Shown here: one piece after another, positions 43,489-54,769 of the stretch
Layout of the letters: each line of letters starts with the position of its first letter
How positions within the stretch are numbered: position 1 is the stretch's first letter
Assembly (NCBI RefSeq): GCF_003711515.1
Contig: NW_021167080.1
Coordinates: 5,164,346-5,228,345, forward strand
Origin: Sodiomyces alkalinus F11
Taxonomy: Eukaryota; Ascomycota; Sordariomycetes; Glomerellales; Plectosphaerellaceae
Reading direction: 5' to 3'
DNA length: 64,000 nucleotides
Translations under genes and position numbers: made by a program
The notes under the pieces: generated by a model
What the model was told of the DNA's origin: nothing
The model's input: the letters and a program-made list of their open reading frames with translations, nothing else
The model's database searches: none

Positions 43489-45601
43489 GGTTGAAGGCGG
43501 GCGACGGCGATCGAGACGGATGTGTGTGAAGGGGGAGCTTGGCCCGTTTGGAGTTGTGGTGATGATTCGGGGGCGTCTCACGTCCAAGGTGAGAAGTCCA
43601 GAAGTTCAGACGTTGCAGAAATTCAGAATTTCTTCAATGCGCTAAACCCGACTTGTCAAGGCGGGCATTCTGATAAGATAACACAACCCAGGTACTTCCA
43701 CGGTACTCAGGACTCCGTGCGGATAATGAATCTCGTCTTTTCACACTATACCTTAGGTACGTACAACTCCAACTGGCAATGTACGGGTGAATTTACGAAG
43801 TACATGGACGTTTTGCGATGTCATGACGGAATAACGTAAGGTACCTCAGTGAGTGTCCGTGGTGACAGGCAGATAAATTTGCAAAAGACATTGCACCGAC
43901 CCGAGAAACACAACGCAGTACATGTATGCCATATGCGCTCTGTTCTACTTTATTCAACCAGCTAATTGCTGCCCTACTGCAGAATACCTAACATTATCCA
44001 GTCTAAGCACGCGTAATGTGAAAAGGATCTCGTCGGCTCGGAGACATGTTCTCATTCTCATGGATTCAATCTGTCACCCTACAACTGCTAGCACGACTTG
44101 TGGCTTCTCTTACCAAAACACACGAGAATGACACGAGACGCCCACCGAAGTAAGAACTAGCAACGGCGAAGTGGGTTGACTGACTCGCAAAAGAAAGACC
44201 CAAGAAGGACATGCCCAGTTCCGTTGTCTCGCAAAACCAAAGGGCAAGCTAAAAACTGACGATCTGTGCCGTTGAGGGTGATGCATTGAGATCGATGCAG
44301 CATGGTTCGTTGTACGGATATAATCGATACGAATTCAACTTAACCTACTTGTACGAAGTATGACCAGGGGCAACGACGATGACCCCCGGGGCCATGAAGG
44401 GTCTGGTGATAACAGAATCTTCCGGAAATGGCCAGGATCGAACCCGGTATGCATACGTAATCCGGTCAGTTGATAGGCAGGGAGACGATCAGAGCAGCAT
44501 GCGACGGTCTTCTCGGAGACGGGGACCGTGAGAACCGGGGAGGGGTGATGAAGGGAGCATCAATTCGGAGGAGGGTTGCTGGATCGACTTCAGAGTGACG
44601 GTAGGTACTGTACTCTGTAGGTTTGTTTATTGTTTAAGGTACCTTAGGATAGGTAAGGTAGAGAAAAGATGTGCAGATGTAACGGCAAGAGACGACCCTC
44701 GGCTCGGCATAATGCTTGTACGTTGTAGCATAAACAAATAAACGATTAATTTGCAAAGAGGAAGACGCCCCCGAGATCTTTGTTTGTCCCTGAAAGGGTG
44801 GCTGGCCTGGGAAGTCTACCTTACGCCCATAAGTGAACTTAGTTCATGGTCCAGTATTCGTACACGTTGAACGTTGTGTCGGTAACTTACAAAATTATAG
44901 GTACCTTATGTACAAGTACGTTATGGGACGACGTAACCGACTATATCCCGGTGCTACTTCGTATAACTGCCGGCAGGATCAAACTGTCACGTTTGATGTT
45001 ATTTATTTCTTGGGCCACTCTGTACCCCTTAATCATCACCATAGAGACCAAACGAGAGAGGAGCCTTTCTTTTCCTTTCTGTCTGGATATTTCCTCATCT
45101 CGTAATTAATTAGTTCGCCTTGTTGATGCCTGACGGGTCCTCTCTCTAGGTACGAGTCTTATAAAGCGGACCATATCGTAAACACAAGAGTACGTAAGCG
45201 GGGATAGCACATGGATTGCGGGATGGTCCTGCCGCCAAACCTTCGTGAGGGGATGGATCCCCACTAATAGCATCTAACCAATTACTTTGTACTTTCGACC
45301 CTGTAACTTCACTGTGACTGGCCAAACATTCGATCCGACTTCCCATCTCGTCACATCACTCCCACTTCCCAACTCCGTCTCCTTCCACTACCTTACTTTA
45401 ATCGACCGTTGCCGAAGAAGAAAAAAAACCAGACGAAAGAAAAAAGAAAACGACCTCTCTTCAACAAACCAACTTCCCTATCCCACCAGACTACGTACAC
45501 GCCTTCGTCCCTGCGCTCATTAACGATCTTCACCTCATCGCAACCTACCCTCACCTAAAGCGACCCGTCTACCGGCCAAGACCCCACCAGACGTTGTCAC
45601 A
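43489..45601. other. 2.1 kb divergent spacer between UTP15 and the Igo1-type gene
   Basis: Holds both promoters and a pyrimidine/A-rich leader before 45602. GGTACCTTA-type words cluster near 43740-43850 and 44630-44660. A tRNA-like B-box (minus strand, 44435-44444) is present without a convincing cloverleaf. No protein gene was seen. Confidence 0.5.
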
Positions 45602-46198
45602 ATGAACCCCCACCAGAAGAACAAGATCGATGTCTCTGTAAGTCGTCTCGTCTACCCTTACTTTTGCCCCGTCCGTGTCATTTCTTCTTTTATTTTACTT
45701 TCTTCACTTCCGCCGCCCATGGCCACAATCAACCTTGGCGCGCACCTTGCCCTTGAAAACTCGTGACGTCGTCTCACTAACATGCCCTTTTTCCTTTTCT
45801 TTCCACAGTCCCTTTCTCCGGAGGAGCAGCGCCTCTTCCGTCTCTACGGAAAACTGCCCTCCCGCTCCGATCACTTTGCCAAACACTTGAAAGACCGCAA
45901 GTACTTCGACTCGGGCGACTACGCCATGTCGAAGGCCGGAAAGGGCGACAGCGTCGACGCCGGGTCCGTCGGCTCCCAGCACCCCGTTCCCGAGAAGATC
46001 CCCCACCTCTCCAGCCCCATCAACGGCTCGGGCGCCCCCGTCGGTTCCAACGGCATCGCCAAACATCACCACAGCAGCATCTCTGCCGCCACCCAGTCCG
46101 GCAGCCCCGTTAAGGAGTCCAGCTTCCTCCACCGCGAGACCAGCGCCGCCGATATGGAGAACGAGAATGAGAACGAGAACCCGAACGACAGACAATGA
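45602..46198 (+). CDS. IGO1: endosulfine/ARPP-19 family mRNA-stability protein (Igo1-like)
   Basis: Two exons, 45602-45637 and 45809-46198, give 141 residues. The ENSA core is residues about 13-50: LSPEEQRLFRLYGKLPSRSD, then KYFDSGDYAMSKAG. The FDSGDY hexapeptide is the invariant site phosphorylated by Greatwall/Rim15 kinase. The phosphoprotein then inhibits PP2A-B55, which drives quiescence entry and mitotic commitment and protects certain mRNAs from decay in yeast. The rest is a disordered Ser/His/Asn-rich tail ending in a NENENENPND repeat. The intron begins GTAAGT and ends CCACAG. The leader upstream is long and pyrimidine-rich. It converges with MYG1. Confidence 0.95.
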
Positions 46199-47174
46199 GT
46201 CAATGAGTTTGGTCGCAGGGCCTACCTCTTTTGCCACACCGACTCCAGCCCACACAGAAGGCACATAAATCATAACAGGCTGAGAGCAGTTCCTGTCTGA
46301 ACATGAATGGCTCTCGGCCATGTACCGATGGCGAATGGTTTGCTGCTACTCTGGGGGACAGAAAAAAAAAATACTTGCTGGCTAGTCTGCTTCCCCCCGG
46401 GATGGTGAATGGGGAGGCGAGAGGGACTTGGGGTTCGCTTCTGCCTGATGATTTTCTACGATGGTTCTACTTGCGCTTCATTCCTGTATTCTGGCGTTTG
46501 GGTTCGTTAGGAGGCACGGTATACTTAGGAAGGAGAGGAAAGCAAGTCGGCTTTTGATGATGTGGACGCGCAAACCGTGCCCGACTATCTGTTACTGGGG
46601 GGATGCGTGGTGTGTTATTTTTGTGGGTGTACGTGTGTATGCGTGTGTCTGATGTCTGTATCTCATGTTTTAGGAGGCCATACGCAGGATGATATGGTCC
46701 ATGTGCCTCCTCTGTGCCCTTGTACGTGGTCTTGTGGTTGGTTGTTGCTGCTTCTATCCGCGAGTCTCATTTGCTCCAGTACCCGTTGCTCTTCTCACTC
46801 GGCGACTCTCCCAAAGGCAATGGAAGCCCAGATTGGTCCGAAGGCAGGGAGAGAGAAAAGCACAGTTGTTGCACAAAGCCGACCCGGCGTGGATGTTCCG
46901 ACTCTGATCGTTAGTGTCGGGCAACACTTCCACATGTTCGCTTTTATGTCTTTTACCTAGGGACAAAAGGACCAAAACTCTTCTTCTGATGCAAAATAGG
47001 AATTTGTTCATTCATCTCCCATCTTTTTCCTTACTGGAAGCCAAACGCCGCTCCCTGTGCCCCCCCGTGAAAACGTGAAAACGTCTAGTTTGCGCATAAA
47101 GGAAAATGATCGTTTTTCCCATCATCATAAATCCCAAGCATACGAAGCCTAGCCGACCCATTTGCAACGACGAT
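46199..47174. other. convergent 3' spacer between the Igo1-type gene and MYG1
   Basis: Includes a GT-rich tract around 46600-46650. Small frames at 46303-46960 have no recognisable content. No gene was seen. Confidence 0.5.
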
Positions 47175-48260
47175 CTAGGATTCCAGCGCCTTGAGAGCCA
47201 TGGCCTTGGCGCCTTCAAAAGTAGCATTCCCGCCGATGAACCCAGCAGCGTGAACAAACACGCAGCCGGAGATACCTGTGATGCCGTCCAACTCCTGGTC
47301 ACGGAATCCCCTCCAGGCTTCCGGGAGGGGCTTGCGGCTCTCGAAGGAGTCCTTGGAGACGGGGACGCACTGGACCCTCCATTTGGCCCCGGGGCCGGGG
47401 TTCTCCGGGTACAGGACGTAGAGGACGCCGGGCTTTCCCTCTTCGAGGGAGTACAGGTGGTCCTTCCAGGGGGCGCTGGTGCCCTCGAAGACGAGGACGC
47501 GGCCCTCGGGGTCGTGCTCGGCGCGCTTGTCGAAGGCGGCCTTGACGACGGCACGGGCGGGCAGCCAGGCGCGGACGTAGTAGTCGAGGTCGCGGTCGAA
47601 CTCCTCGCCGATGCGGGCGCTGGCGAGCTCGAAGCGGGCGTCCTCGGCGCGCTGGGCCTCGTCCGGGTCGGAGGGGACGGGGTCGTTCCAGTTGGGGTTG
47701 AGGCGGGCCACGACGGAGGCGAGCGAGAAGCCGCCGTTGGCAAATCGCTTCTCGATGCCGGCGGCGGCGAGGGCGGCCGCGTCGTAGGCCGAGATGCCGT
47801 TGTCGTGGGCGTCCATGGCCTCGACGAAGGACTCGTACAGCTTGTGGTGCAGGAGGGCGACGTCCGGGTCCGTCTCGGCGGCCTCGGGCGACGCGCCGGT
47901 CTTCTGGGCGATCAGGGCGCGGCCGAAGTGCAGGAAGACGAGGCCGGCGCTGGAGAGCTTGGTGGGCCGGCCGGGGAAGGTGGTCGCGAAGCCGCGCTGG
48001 TGGTGGTCGAAGCGGTTGCGGGCGGGATCGTACTCGCCGCCCACGTCGACGACGGTGTGGCAGGTCGCCAGGACGGCCGGGTCGCGGGTGCGGACGAGTT
48101 TGGCGCCCTGGTAGGTGGGAAGCTGGCGCAGCATGTGCACGGCCAGGGCCTCGTCGGCGTGGAAGTGGCCGTTGTGGGTGCCGATGGTGACGGGCGACGA
48201 CATCTTGATTCTCTTTGCTGCGTTTTCGGCCATTCGTAGGGCTTTGGAGACTCGAAGCAT
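47175..48260 (-). CDS. MYG1: MYG1 family exonuclease (DHH superfamily, UPF0160)
   Basis: A single exon of 361 residues, normal for the family. Metal-binding DHH-type motifs are clear: TIGTHNGHFHADEALAVHML at about 24-43, RTRDPAVL, VVDVGGEYDPARNRFDHHQR, then GLVFLHFG and the distal EAMDAHDNGIS. The C-terminal part contains YPENPGPGAKWRVQCVPV and CVFVHAAGFIGG, both family signatures. MYG1 is a 3'-5' RNA exonuclease reported in nucleolus and mitochondria of animal cells. The first 19 residues (MLRVSKALRMAENAAKRIK) are basic and amphipathic, compatible with a mitochondrial presequence; a second in-frame Met at residue 10 and a third at residue 20 (MSSPVTIG) could give a non-mitochondrial form. 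It is divergent from Iec3. Confidence 0.95.
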   Translation of the reverse strand: MLRVSKALRMAENAAKRIKMSSPVTIGTHNGHFHADEALAVHMLRQLPTYQGAKLVRTRDPAVLATCHTVVDVGGEYDPARNRFDHHQRGFATTFPGRPTKLSSAGLVFLHFGRALIAQKTGASPEAAETDPDVALLHHKLYESFVEAMDAHDNGISAYDAAALAAAGIEKRFANGGFSLASVVARLNPNWNDPVPSDPDEAQRAEDARFELASARIGEEFDRDLDYYVRAWLPARAVVKAAFDKRAEHDPEGRVLVFEGTSAPWKDHLYSLEEGKPGVLYVLYPENPGPGAKWRVQCVPVSKDSFESRKPLPEAWRGFRDQELDGITGISGCVFVHAAGFIGGNATFEGAKAMALKALES

Positions 48261-49172
48261 GCAGACTATGACAGGCCTTTGCTTAGTATAACTCCAGTGC
48301 GAGTATAATACGGGGTCTCCTTCTTCTTTTTTAATTTCTTATCCTATTCTCATCTCCTTGTCGACTTGTCCTATGAGAGGTTTCTGGTATACCAATCTTG
48401 TGATGAATCTTGATATGGAGCACCTACATAGGTACGTACCTATGGGAAGCACTGGAGTACAGTGAGTGAGCAAAAGTTTCGGGATAACCTAAAGTAGAAT
48501 GCTTCGAAGCTTTTGGGGAACACTTTTCTATCAGTGGCAAAACCATATCATGTCACAAAAGTAACGAATCACTGGATCTTTAAAATATACCGAAATTATT
48601 ACTCACCCACTATACCTATGAAGAGTAAGGTAGAGACACACACACCCCCCCGCGGCGCTACACGTGGTACACTCATCCTCGTATGACTCCCCACCAAACA
48701 GAAAGTCACTATTCGCAAGTAGGTGCTATTTTCGCGATGGGGTGAACCTATCCCCGGTCTGGACTGCAAACTCGCGACGCTCAGTATCCCGTACTCTGTA
48801 TCCGTAAACCACTTGTGGTTGGTCAACGGCTCCCTTGAAGCAAGAGCTCCCTTGGGGCAACTGCTAAATTTAATCCATCCACTATTTCGTACCTGAGCCT
48901 CGTCTGATCCATCTGGAGAGTGAACAACTACGGTATTTGCCTTACGCGTGCGCCCGGTTTTCGATCACCACTTGCCAAAACCCCGAGTTTTCTTGGCTCT
49001 TTCCAACTTTCTTCTTCCCATCATCGCCAACACAGCATTGTCATCATCGACCCGTCGACCAGATACGGGGAAGAAGAAGAAAGGAAAGAAGAAATACGAT
49101 TAATTCTATTCTCTGCACGATTTTCTGCATTCATTTTCAACAACCCGGTCACTCAATCATCGTAACGTCACG
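48261..49172. other. divergent spacer between MYG1 and Iec3, holding a MITE
   Basis: Contains MITE copy B (48460-48612) and the promoters of both genes. No coding sequence was seen. Confidence 0.5.
48460..48612 (+). mobile_element. Tc1/mariner-like MITE, copy B
   Basis: A 153-base element with TA on each side and terminal inverted repeats CAGTGAGTGAGCAAAAG / TAGTGGGTGAGTAATAA. It aligns along its length with copy A (I estimate 85-90% identity by eye); many of the differences are C/T or G/A transitions plus a few single-base indels. It lies about 200 bases upstream of the MYG1 start codon, so it may affect that promoter. Non-coding. Confidence 0.9.
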
Positions 49173-49453
49173 ATGGATGACGACGGCCAAAGTACAGCCT
49201 CCGTCGATCGCGACGTCAAACACGAACACCAAACCTCCAAAGACATGGCCATGACCGATGCCAAACCTACCTACAAGTCATGGAAGAAAAAATACCGGAA
49301 GATGCGCATTAGCTTCGACCAAAAAATGCAGGAATGCGAGCAACTGCACAGGGAAGAACAAAGGGCTCTTGCCGTGGCAAAGCGCATTGCTATTGAGAAT
49401 GAGTATGTTTGGATGTTCTGAGAAAAGCACGCTCTTGATCTTCCTGGAGACTC

Positions 49454-49493
<40 letters not shown>

Positions 49494-50487
49494 GCAGACG
49501 CGGGGAGGAGGCGCACTTGCTAACATGGTCGTGCCCAGCCGCATGCTTGACCTGCTTCTCGACATGAATGAGTCGGATCAGATTCCCGTTGATAAACGTA
49601 TCAACATTACTCTAACAACACCTGATTCGGACGATACTATCCCTGATGCCGAAAACGCTTCTTTATCAGCTTTCGCAAAGCCCACAAAGTCTTTGGGAGA
49701 GCTTCTCAAAGAGGTTCCCCACACGTCGTACGATCAAGCAAAAGACCGTTTCCCCGCGGCCGTGGCCGACCTCGAACCGTTTCCCGGAGAATCCCATCCG
49801 CCGACGTTTCTCACTTCGGACGACATGGACGACTACCTGTACAGCATCGATCGGCGAATTGACGACACAAAACTTCTCCCTACACTAGCCCCCTCTGCCC
49901 GCCCGAACGCCGGCTCCTCCCACATCAACCCCTACACCAGCCAGAACATCGCACTCCGCAACCCGGTGAGCGTGTATAACTGGCTCCGGAAACACGCACC
50001 CAAGACATTTCTCCAGGATACCGAGACGCCCGCAGCTGACGAGACACACGGCGACGAGACTCCTGCCGATACCAAGCGGAAAAGGCGTCCGGCTATCGGC
50101 ACCGACAGCGCCTCCAAGTCGGCCCGCGGCGGTAAGGCCGCTAGGGGCGGGAAACGGCGCACGGCGGCGGACCGGCTGAGCGTCCAGCAAAAGGAGTCAG
50201 ACGCCTGGGATGTCAGCATGGACGATGACTTGGACATTTCTTCCTTATCTACACCCGTCCCGGCCTCGGCACGGGGCGGCGGGAAGCGAAAGCGCGATGA
50301 GGACCCTGGTTACCGCCCCAAGGGGGGCTCGGGTACCCGGCCTGCAAAGAAGAAGCGGAAGAGCGCTGGCGACGGCGGTGAGGTTCCTACACCGACAGCG
50401 AACAAGGGTGGCTCGTCGGCGCGGCGGTCAGCTAAGAGCCGGGCGTCGGACGTGCCGAAAGCGAAGGCGGAAAAGGCTGATGACTGA
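49173..50487 (+). CDS. INO80 chromatin-remodelling complex subunit Iec3-like
   Basis: Two exons, 49173-49402 and 49539-50487, give 392 residues. The intron (136 bases, branch TTGCTAAC, acceptor GCCCAG) contains an AG microsatellite. The conserved Iec3 domain spans the junction: PTYKSWKKKYRKMRISFDQK, then EEQRALAVAKRIAIENDRML and DLLLDMNESDQIP. A second block is DDMDDYLYSIDRRIDDTKLL to NIALRNPVSVYNWLRKHAPK. The C-terminal third is basic and disordered with nuclear-localisation-like runs (TKRKRRPAIG, KRKRDED, AKKKRKS). In fission yeast, Iec3 is an INO80 accessory subunit not found in budding yeast. Assignment is by the YKSWKKKYRKM domain. Confidence 0.88.
49456..49492. repeat. (AG)18 microsatellite in the Iec3 intron
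   Basis: An uninterrupted AG dinucleotide run within the only intron of the Iec3-like gene. Length changes here would not alter the protein. Confidence 0.95.
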
Positions 50488-53206
50488 AGTACCGCGAGGA
50501 AGATCCGGAGTTTTGACATGCCAGCATTCTAAGCTGGCTTCCGATGGCATTCAGGGAACTACACTGAAGGGAAAACTGTCTGTTCTCCTGCATGCACTCT
50601 GTTGTTCCGGGGAATTCTTTTTAAAAAAAGAATTGTACTTTTGGGTGAGATATCAACGCACCGTGGGACTGCGAGTTCTACTGAGCTCTTGGGGGGAGCA
50701 GTGCTCCCATTTGGTTACCGACGGTCGACAGAATGGGAGGATGTGCCTTGCATTGTTGCTTTTCATCCCCTTATATGTCCGAGGCAGTGTAATGGAACGC
50801 AAGGCGCCGTTGGGGATTTTAGGACTGGGAATTTTTAGGTTAAGAGGGAGGGAAGCTTAAGGTACTGAACTTCCCGGTCTCCCTGGCTTACGGAGTTCTT
50901 GGAGCACCATGTACGCTTAACCGTGGCCCAGTCACAGTACGGGTCTCGTATTTCTCGCACCGGAAGAAAATAAAAAATGTAATGGACGCCCCTGAGTACT
51001 GCTTTCATTCTTGACAATGTAAGGGGGAAAAGAGAAACCTTCTTGAAAGAGAAACCCTCTTGACCGAGCTCCGTAGACTTGGAGCTCGGAGAATAGGGTC
51101 GGACGCCGGAGATATGGAGTGGGCTCGGGTCCGATATCTATTCCGAATCGGATGACTATCCCGACAAGAAGACGGAAGCTTCCTTGCGTAACAAACCTAA
51201 TCTTCGAACAGGAATGTCACCATGAAATGTTCTTAATAGCCAACAAGGGAATGGTCCTTTGAGATTCTGGAATGGGAGGTTGAAACGAACAAAAATAAAA
51301 TAAAATAAAATCGGCAGACAACTGTATCCGTACTCCGTAATTTACATGGTATTGTAATTGTTATTAATGGAAGGAGGTTGGGTTCGCGGCTAGTGACGGG
51401 CCAAGCCGTTCTTTTGGTTCGTTTAGGTAATAAACAGTCCATCCTCCGTACGCACTTCCATGTCCGTATTGCTTCCGGTATAACCAACGCCGAGATCGGT
51501 TCTGAAGCCCCACCTTCAATGTCTGGTATGTAATAAAAAGAGAAAAAGAAAAGAGCCGTAGTGAGGGGGTTGACTGGTTTCTTGTTTGTAATAACTCTTA
51601 CGGAGTAAGGTAGTAGACGAGTCGTGGGAACTGATGGATAAAAGGAACGACGTAAGATACATGATCTACCTTATGAGGTGGCTCGGAGAATCTTTTGGCC
51701 CCGACGTCTCGGATGTCGGAGAAGCGGAGAACTTTTCGTGCAGCGCAGCATCGTATTTCGTGTTACTGGTGGATTTTGAGGAGCACGACATATGATATGA
51801 ATACAAGTGCGTACCATGTACATCCTATCCGTATGTTACCTTATTTCATGCTTGGTTTGGGGTCATCAACTTGCGTTTCCCCGCATTGAGTTCAGGGTCG
51901 CTGTGCTGGCTTTTGTCCTGTTCCATCCCACCGTTTCCAGTTGGTAATTAGTGTACAACGGTACGGTACATTGCAGATGCCGCCACGCCGCAATAACTCT
52001 GCAACAGGGGCTAGTTTATATATGGATACATGCAAAAGAGTATTAGAGAGAGGACGGAAGATGTCAGAACACAAAATAAGGTACGCGGAATTATATATGT
52101 ATTCATCTAAGTGAAGTTCGTGGTACTTCAGGGGGGTATCTGACAGAAGAAGTTAAGGTATGTACCTTAAGGTATTCGTACGAAGTAGCGGTACGGGTGG
52201 TACAGGGGGGCGTGGTGGCTCCGCACTAGTGTAGCCCACTTGCAGAGCTTTTCTGGGTCTGCGGGGCCAGATCAGGTGCGACTTCGGCACCATACGAAGA
52301 TCTCGTGCTCGCCTAAAGTGAAGAAGAAAAAAAGGTTGTAATAAAGAATGATGCGCCTTCACACAGACCACAGCGTGAAGCACCAACAAGCTGCCAGATC
52401 TGCCCATTGGACACCTAATACCATCTTCGTGGTCACATAATAATAAACAGGGACAGCACAGCCATACTTTTTTCCCTAATCCACTTCTTCGTTACCTTCC
52501 CCTCTGCTTCATCTCTGCTCGTCTTCCGTTGCTGCGAGTCGTGTCTTGTCCTACTTGCTGCTCTTCAATAAGAAGGGAAGACTCGTCCAAGAGGAGAGAA
52601 GAAGAAAAGAAAGGAAAAGAAAAGAAAGAAGAAAAAAGGAAAGGAAAGAAAAGGCCAGCTTTTTCCCTCTGAGTAAGTCCCACGTCACGTCATCTGTTTC
52701 ACTCTGTCCTTTTCTCGGTCGCACCTTCTCACTGCAGTAGCTGTTCGCAGCTCCCCGTCGCGGTGTGACGACATATTTCCAAGACGTACGGAGTACCTAG
52801 GAAGATTGACCATCTTATCGCTTCCTTCTCCTGCTCCATACCTTCTTACCTTACACGCAGCCCACGCGAAATTGTTTTAGCTCATTTGGCTTCCCCTTTT
52901 TACCTTTTCTGTTCCTTGCTTACTTGATCTATTCGGCTTAACGGCCGTGCGACTCGTACCTTACGCCCGGATTACGCTAACCGGCCAGCAGTATCCTCGG
53001 CTCTTTGGCTTCAACCCCTCGAAAGTTGCCCCTCGATCGTCCCTAGCCACCCCGCCTGCCGCCGTCCAGTGCCGGTATCGACAGTCTCGTCCATTGCTTT
53101 TTCTCTTTGGCCCCGTGCCCCTCTCCACACCCCTCCCTATTTTTTTTTCCTTTTTTTCTTTTTTTTTCCGGGCCTTCCCCTCCCCGCTTGGGGTTCTTTC
53201 TCCATC
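50488..53206. other. 2.7 kb spacer upstream of NADP-isocitrate dehydrogenase
   Basis: No gene recognised. Features are GTAAGGTA and TACCTTAAGGTA words (about 51600-51670 and 52080-52200), a purine tract at 52590-52660, and a T-rich leader directly ahead of the ATG at 53207. Confidence 0.5.
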
Positions 53207-54769
53207 ATGAACTCCCTCCGGTTCTCCCTTCGCCCGTGTGCTTCCATATCCGCCGCCACCAGATCTTCTTCCTCTTCCTCAGCCTCGTCTCTCGCGCGTC
53301 GTGCTGCTGTTTTCTCATTCACATCTACAATCTCGGTCCCTTCCGCTGGCTCCTCCCGAACTTCGACCTTCCCTCGATCCGCCTTCATCCAATCTAGAAC
53401 CATGTCGTCCTCCGTCAACAAGATCAAGGTCAAGAACCCCGTCGTCGAGCTCGACGGCGACGAGATGACCCGCGTCATCTGGCAGGACATCAAGGACAAG
53501 TTCATCTACCCGTACCTCGACATCAACCTCAAGTACTATGACCTCGGCCTCGAGTACCGCGACCAGACCAACGACCAGGTCACCCTCGACGCCGCCGAGG
53601 CCATCAAGAAGTACAGCGTCGGCGTCAAGTGCGCCACCATCACCCCGGACGAGGCGCGCGTGGAGGAGTTCAAGCTGAAGCAGATGTGGCTCTCGCCCAA
53701 CGGCACCATCCGCAACATTCTCGGCGGCACCGTCTTCCGCGAGCCCATCGTCATCCCCCGCGTGCCCCGCCTCGTGCCCGGGTGGAAGAAGCCCATCATC
53801 ATCGGCCGCCACGCCTTCGGCGACCAGTACCGCGCCAAGGACCGCGTCATCCCCGGCGAGGGCACGCTGAAGATGGTCTTCACCCCCAAGGGCGGCCAGC
53901 CCGAGGAGATCGAGGTCTTCGAGTTCAAGAACGGCGGCGGCGTCGCCCAGACCCAGTACAACACGGACGAGTCCATCACCGGCTTCGCCCACGCCTCCTT
54001 CAAGCTCGCCCTCGACAAGGGCCTCCCCCTCTACATGAGCACCAAGAACACCATCCTCAAGAAGTACGACGGCCGCTTCAAGGACATCTTCCAGGAGCTC
54101 TACGACACCCAGTACAAGAAGGAATTCGAGGCCAAGGGCATCTGGTATGAGCACCGCCTCATCGACGACATGGTCGCCCAGATGGTCAAGAGCTCGGGTG
54201 GCTACATTATGGCTCTGAAGAGTGCGTTCAACTTTCTTTTTTTTTTCTCCTTTTTTTCTTCTCCTTTTTTTTTCTCCTTTCTTTTTCTCTCCTTTTATTC
54301 CCGAAAGAGAAAAAAAAAAAACCTAACGTTCTTCCTGCATCCAGACTACGACGGTGACGTCCAGTCCGATGTCGTCGCTCAGGGCTTCGGCTCTCTCGGC
54401 CTCATGACCTCCGTTCTCATCACCCCCGACGGCAAGACCTTCGAGTCCGAGGCCGCCCACGGCACCGTCACCCGCCACTACCGCGAGCACCAGAAGGGCA
54501 ACGAGACCTCCACCAACCCCATCGCCTCCATCTTCGCCTGGACCCGTGGCCTGATCCAGCGTGGCAAGCTCGACGACACCCCCGAGGTCGTCGCCTTTGC
54601 CGAGTCGCTTGAGAAGGCCTGCATCGACACCGTCGATGTTGACGGCATCATGACCAAGGACCTTGCCCTCGCCTGCGGCAAGACCGCCCGCAGCGACTAC
54701 GTCACCACCACCGAGTACCTCAACGCTGTCGAGAGGAGGATGAAGCAGATCCTCAAGGAGAAGCTGTAA
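53207..54769 (+). CDS. IDP1: NADP-dependent isocitrate dehydrogenase (mitochondrial form, possible cytosolic second start)
   Basis: Two exons, 53207-54221 and 54345-54769, give 479 residues. It converts isocitrate and NADP to 2-oxoglutarate, CO2 and NADPH. The first 65 residues are Ser/Arg-rich without acids, a mitochondrial presequence. The mature enzyme starts around a second in-frame ATG at 53402 ([20 protein letters not shown]). Family motifs are [13 protein letters not shown], the substrate loop [13 protein letters not shown] (Ser and Asn bind isocitrate), and the catalytic Tyr in [11 protein letters not shown]. The metal-binding DGD of YDGDVQSD is split by the intron, followed by [21 protein letters not shown] (NADP-binding) and TRGL. 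The intron is 123 bases with branch CCTAACG; it contains no stop in frame, so an unspliced reading adds 41 hydrophobic/basic residues and is not a proper enzyme. It converges with the zinc-finger gene. Confidence 0.96.
   Translation: MNSLRFSLRPCASISAATRSSSSSSASSLARRAAVFSFTSTISVPSAGSSRTSTFPRSAFIQSRTMSSSVNKIKVKNPVVELDGDEMTRVIWQDIKDKFIYPYLDINLKYYDLGLEYRDQTNDQVTLDAAEAIKKYSVGVKCATITPDEARVEEFKLKQMWLSPNGTIRNILGGTVFREPIVIPRVPRLVPGWKKPIIIGRHAFGDQYRAKDRVIPGEGTLKMVFTPKGGQPEEIEVFEFKNGGGVAQTQYNTDESITGFAHASFKLALDKGLPLYMSTKNTILKKYDGRFKDIFQELYDTQYKKEFEAKGIWYEHRLIDDMVAQMVKSSGGYIMALKSAFNFLFFFSFFSSPFFFSFLFLSFYSRKRKKKNLTFFLHPDYDGDVQSDVVAQGFGSLGLMTSVLITPDGKTFESEAAHGTVTRHYREHQKGNETSTNPIASIFAWTRGLIQRGKLDDTPEVVAFAESLEKACIDTVDVDGIMTKDLALACGKTARSDYVTTTEYLNAVERRMKQILKEKL

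Noticed and set aside
53315..54154. 279-codon antisense frame opposite isocitrate dehydrogenase
   Set aside because: It is the mirror of a strongly GC3-biased coding exon; the Val/Leu/Asp/Glu-only composition is typical of such shadows. The same holds for long antisense frames across MPP10, MYG1, UTP15, NOT3 and the regulator-like gene.
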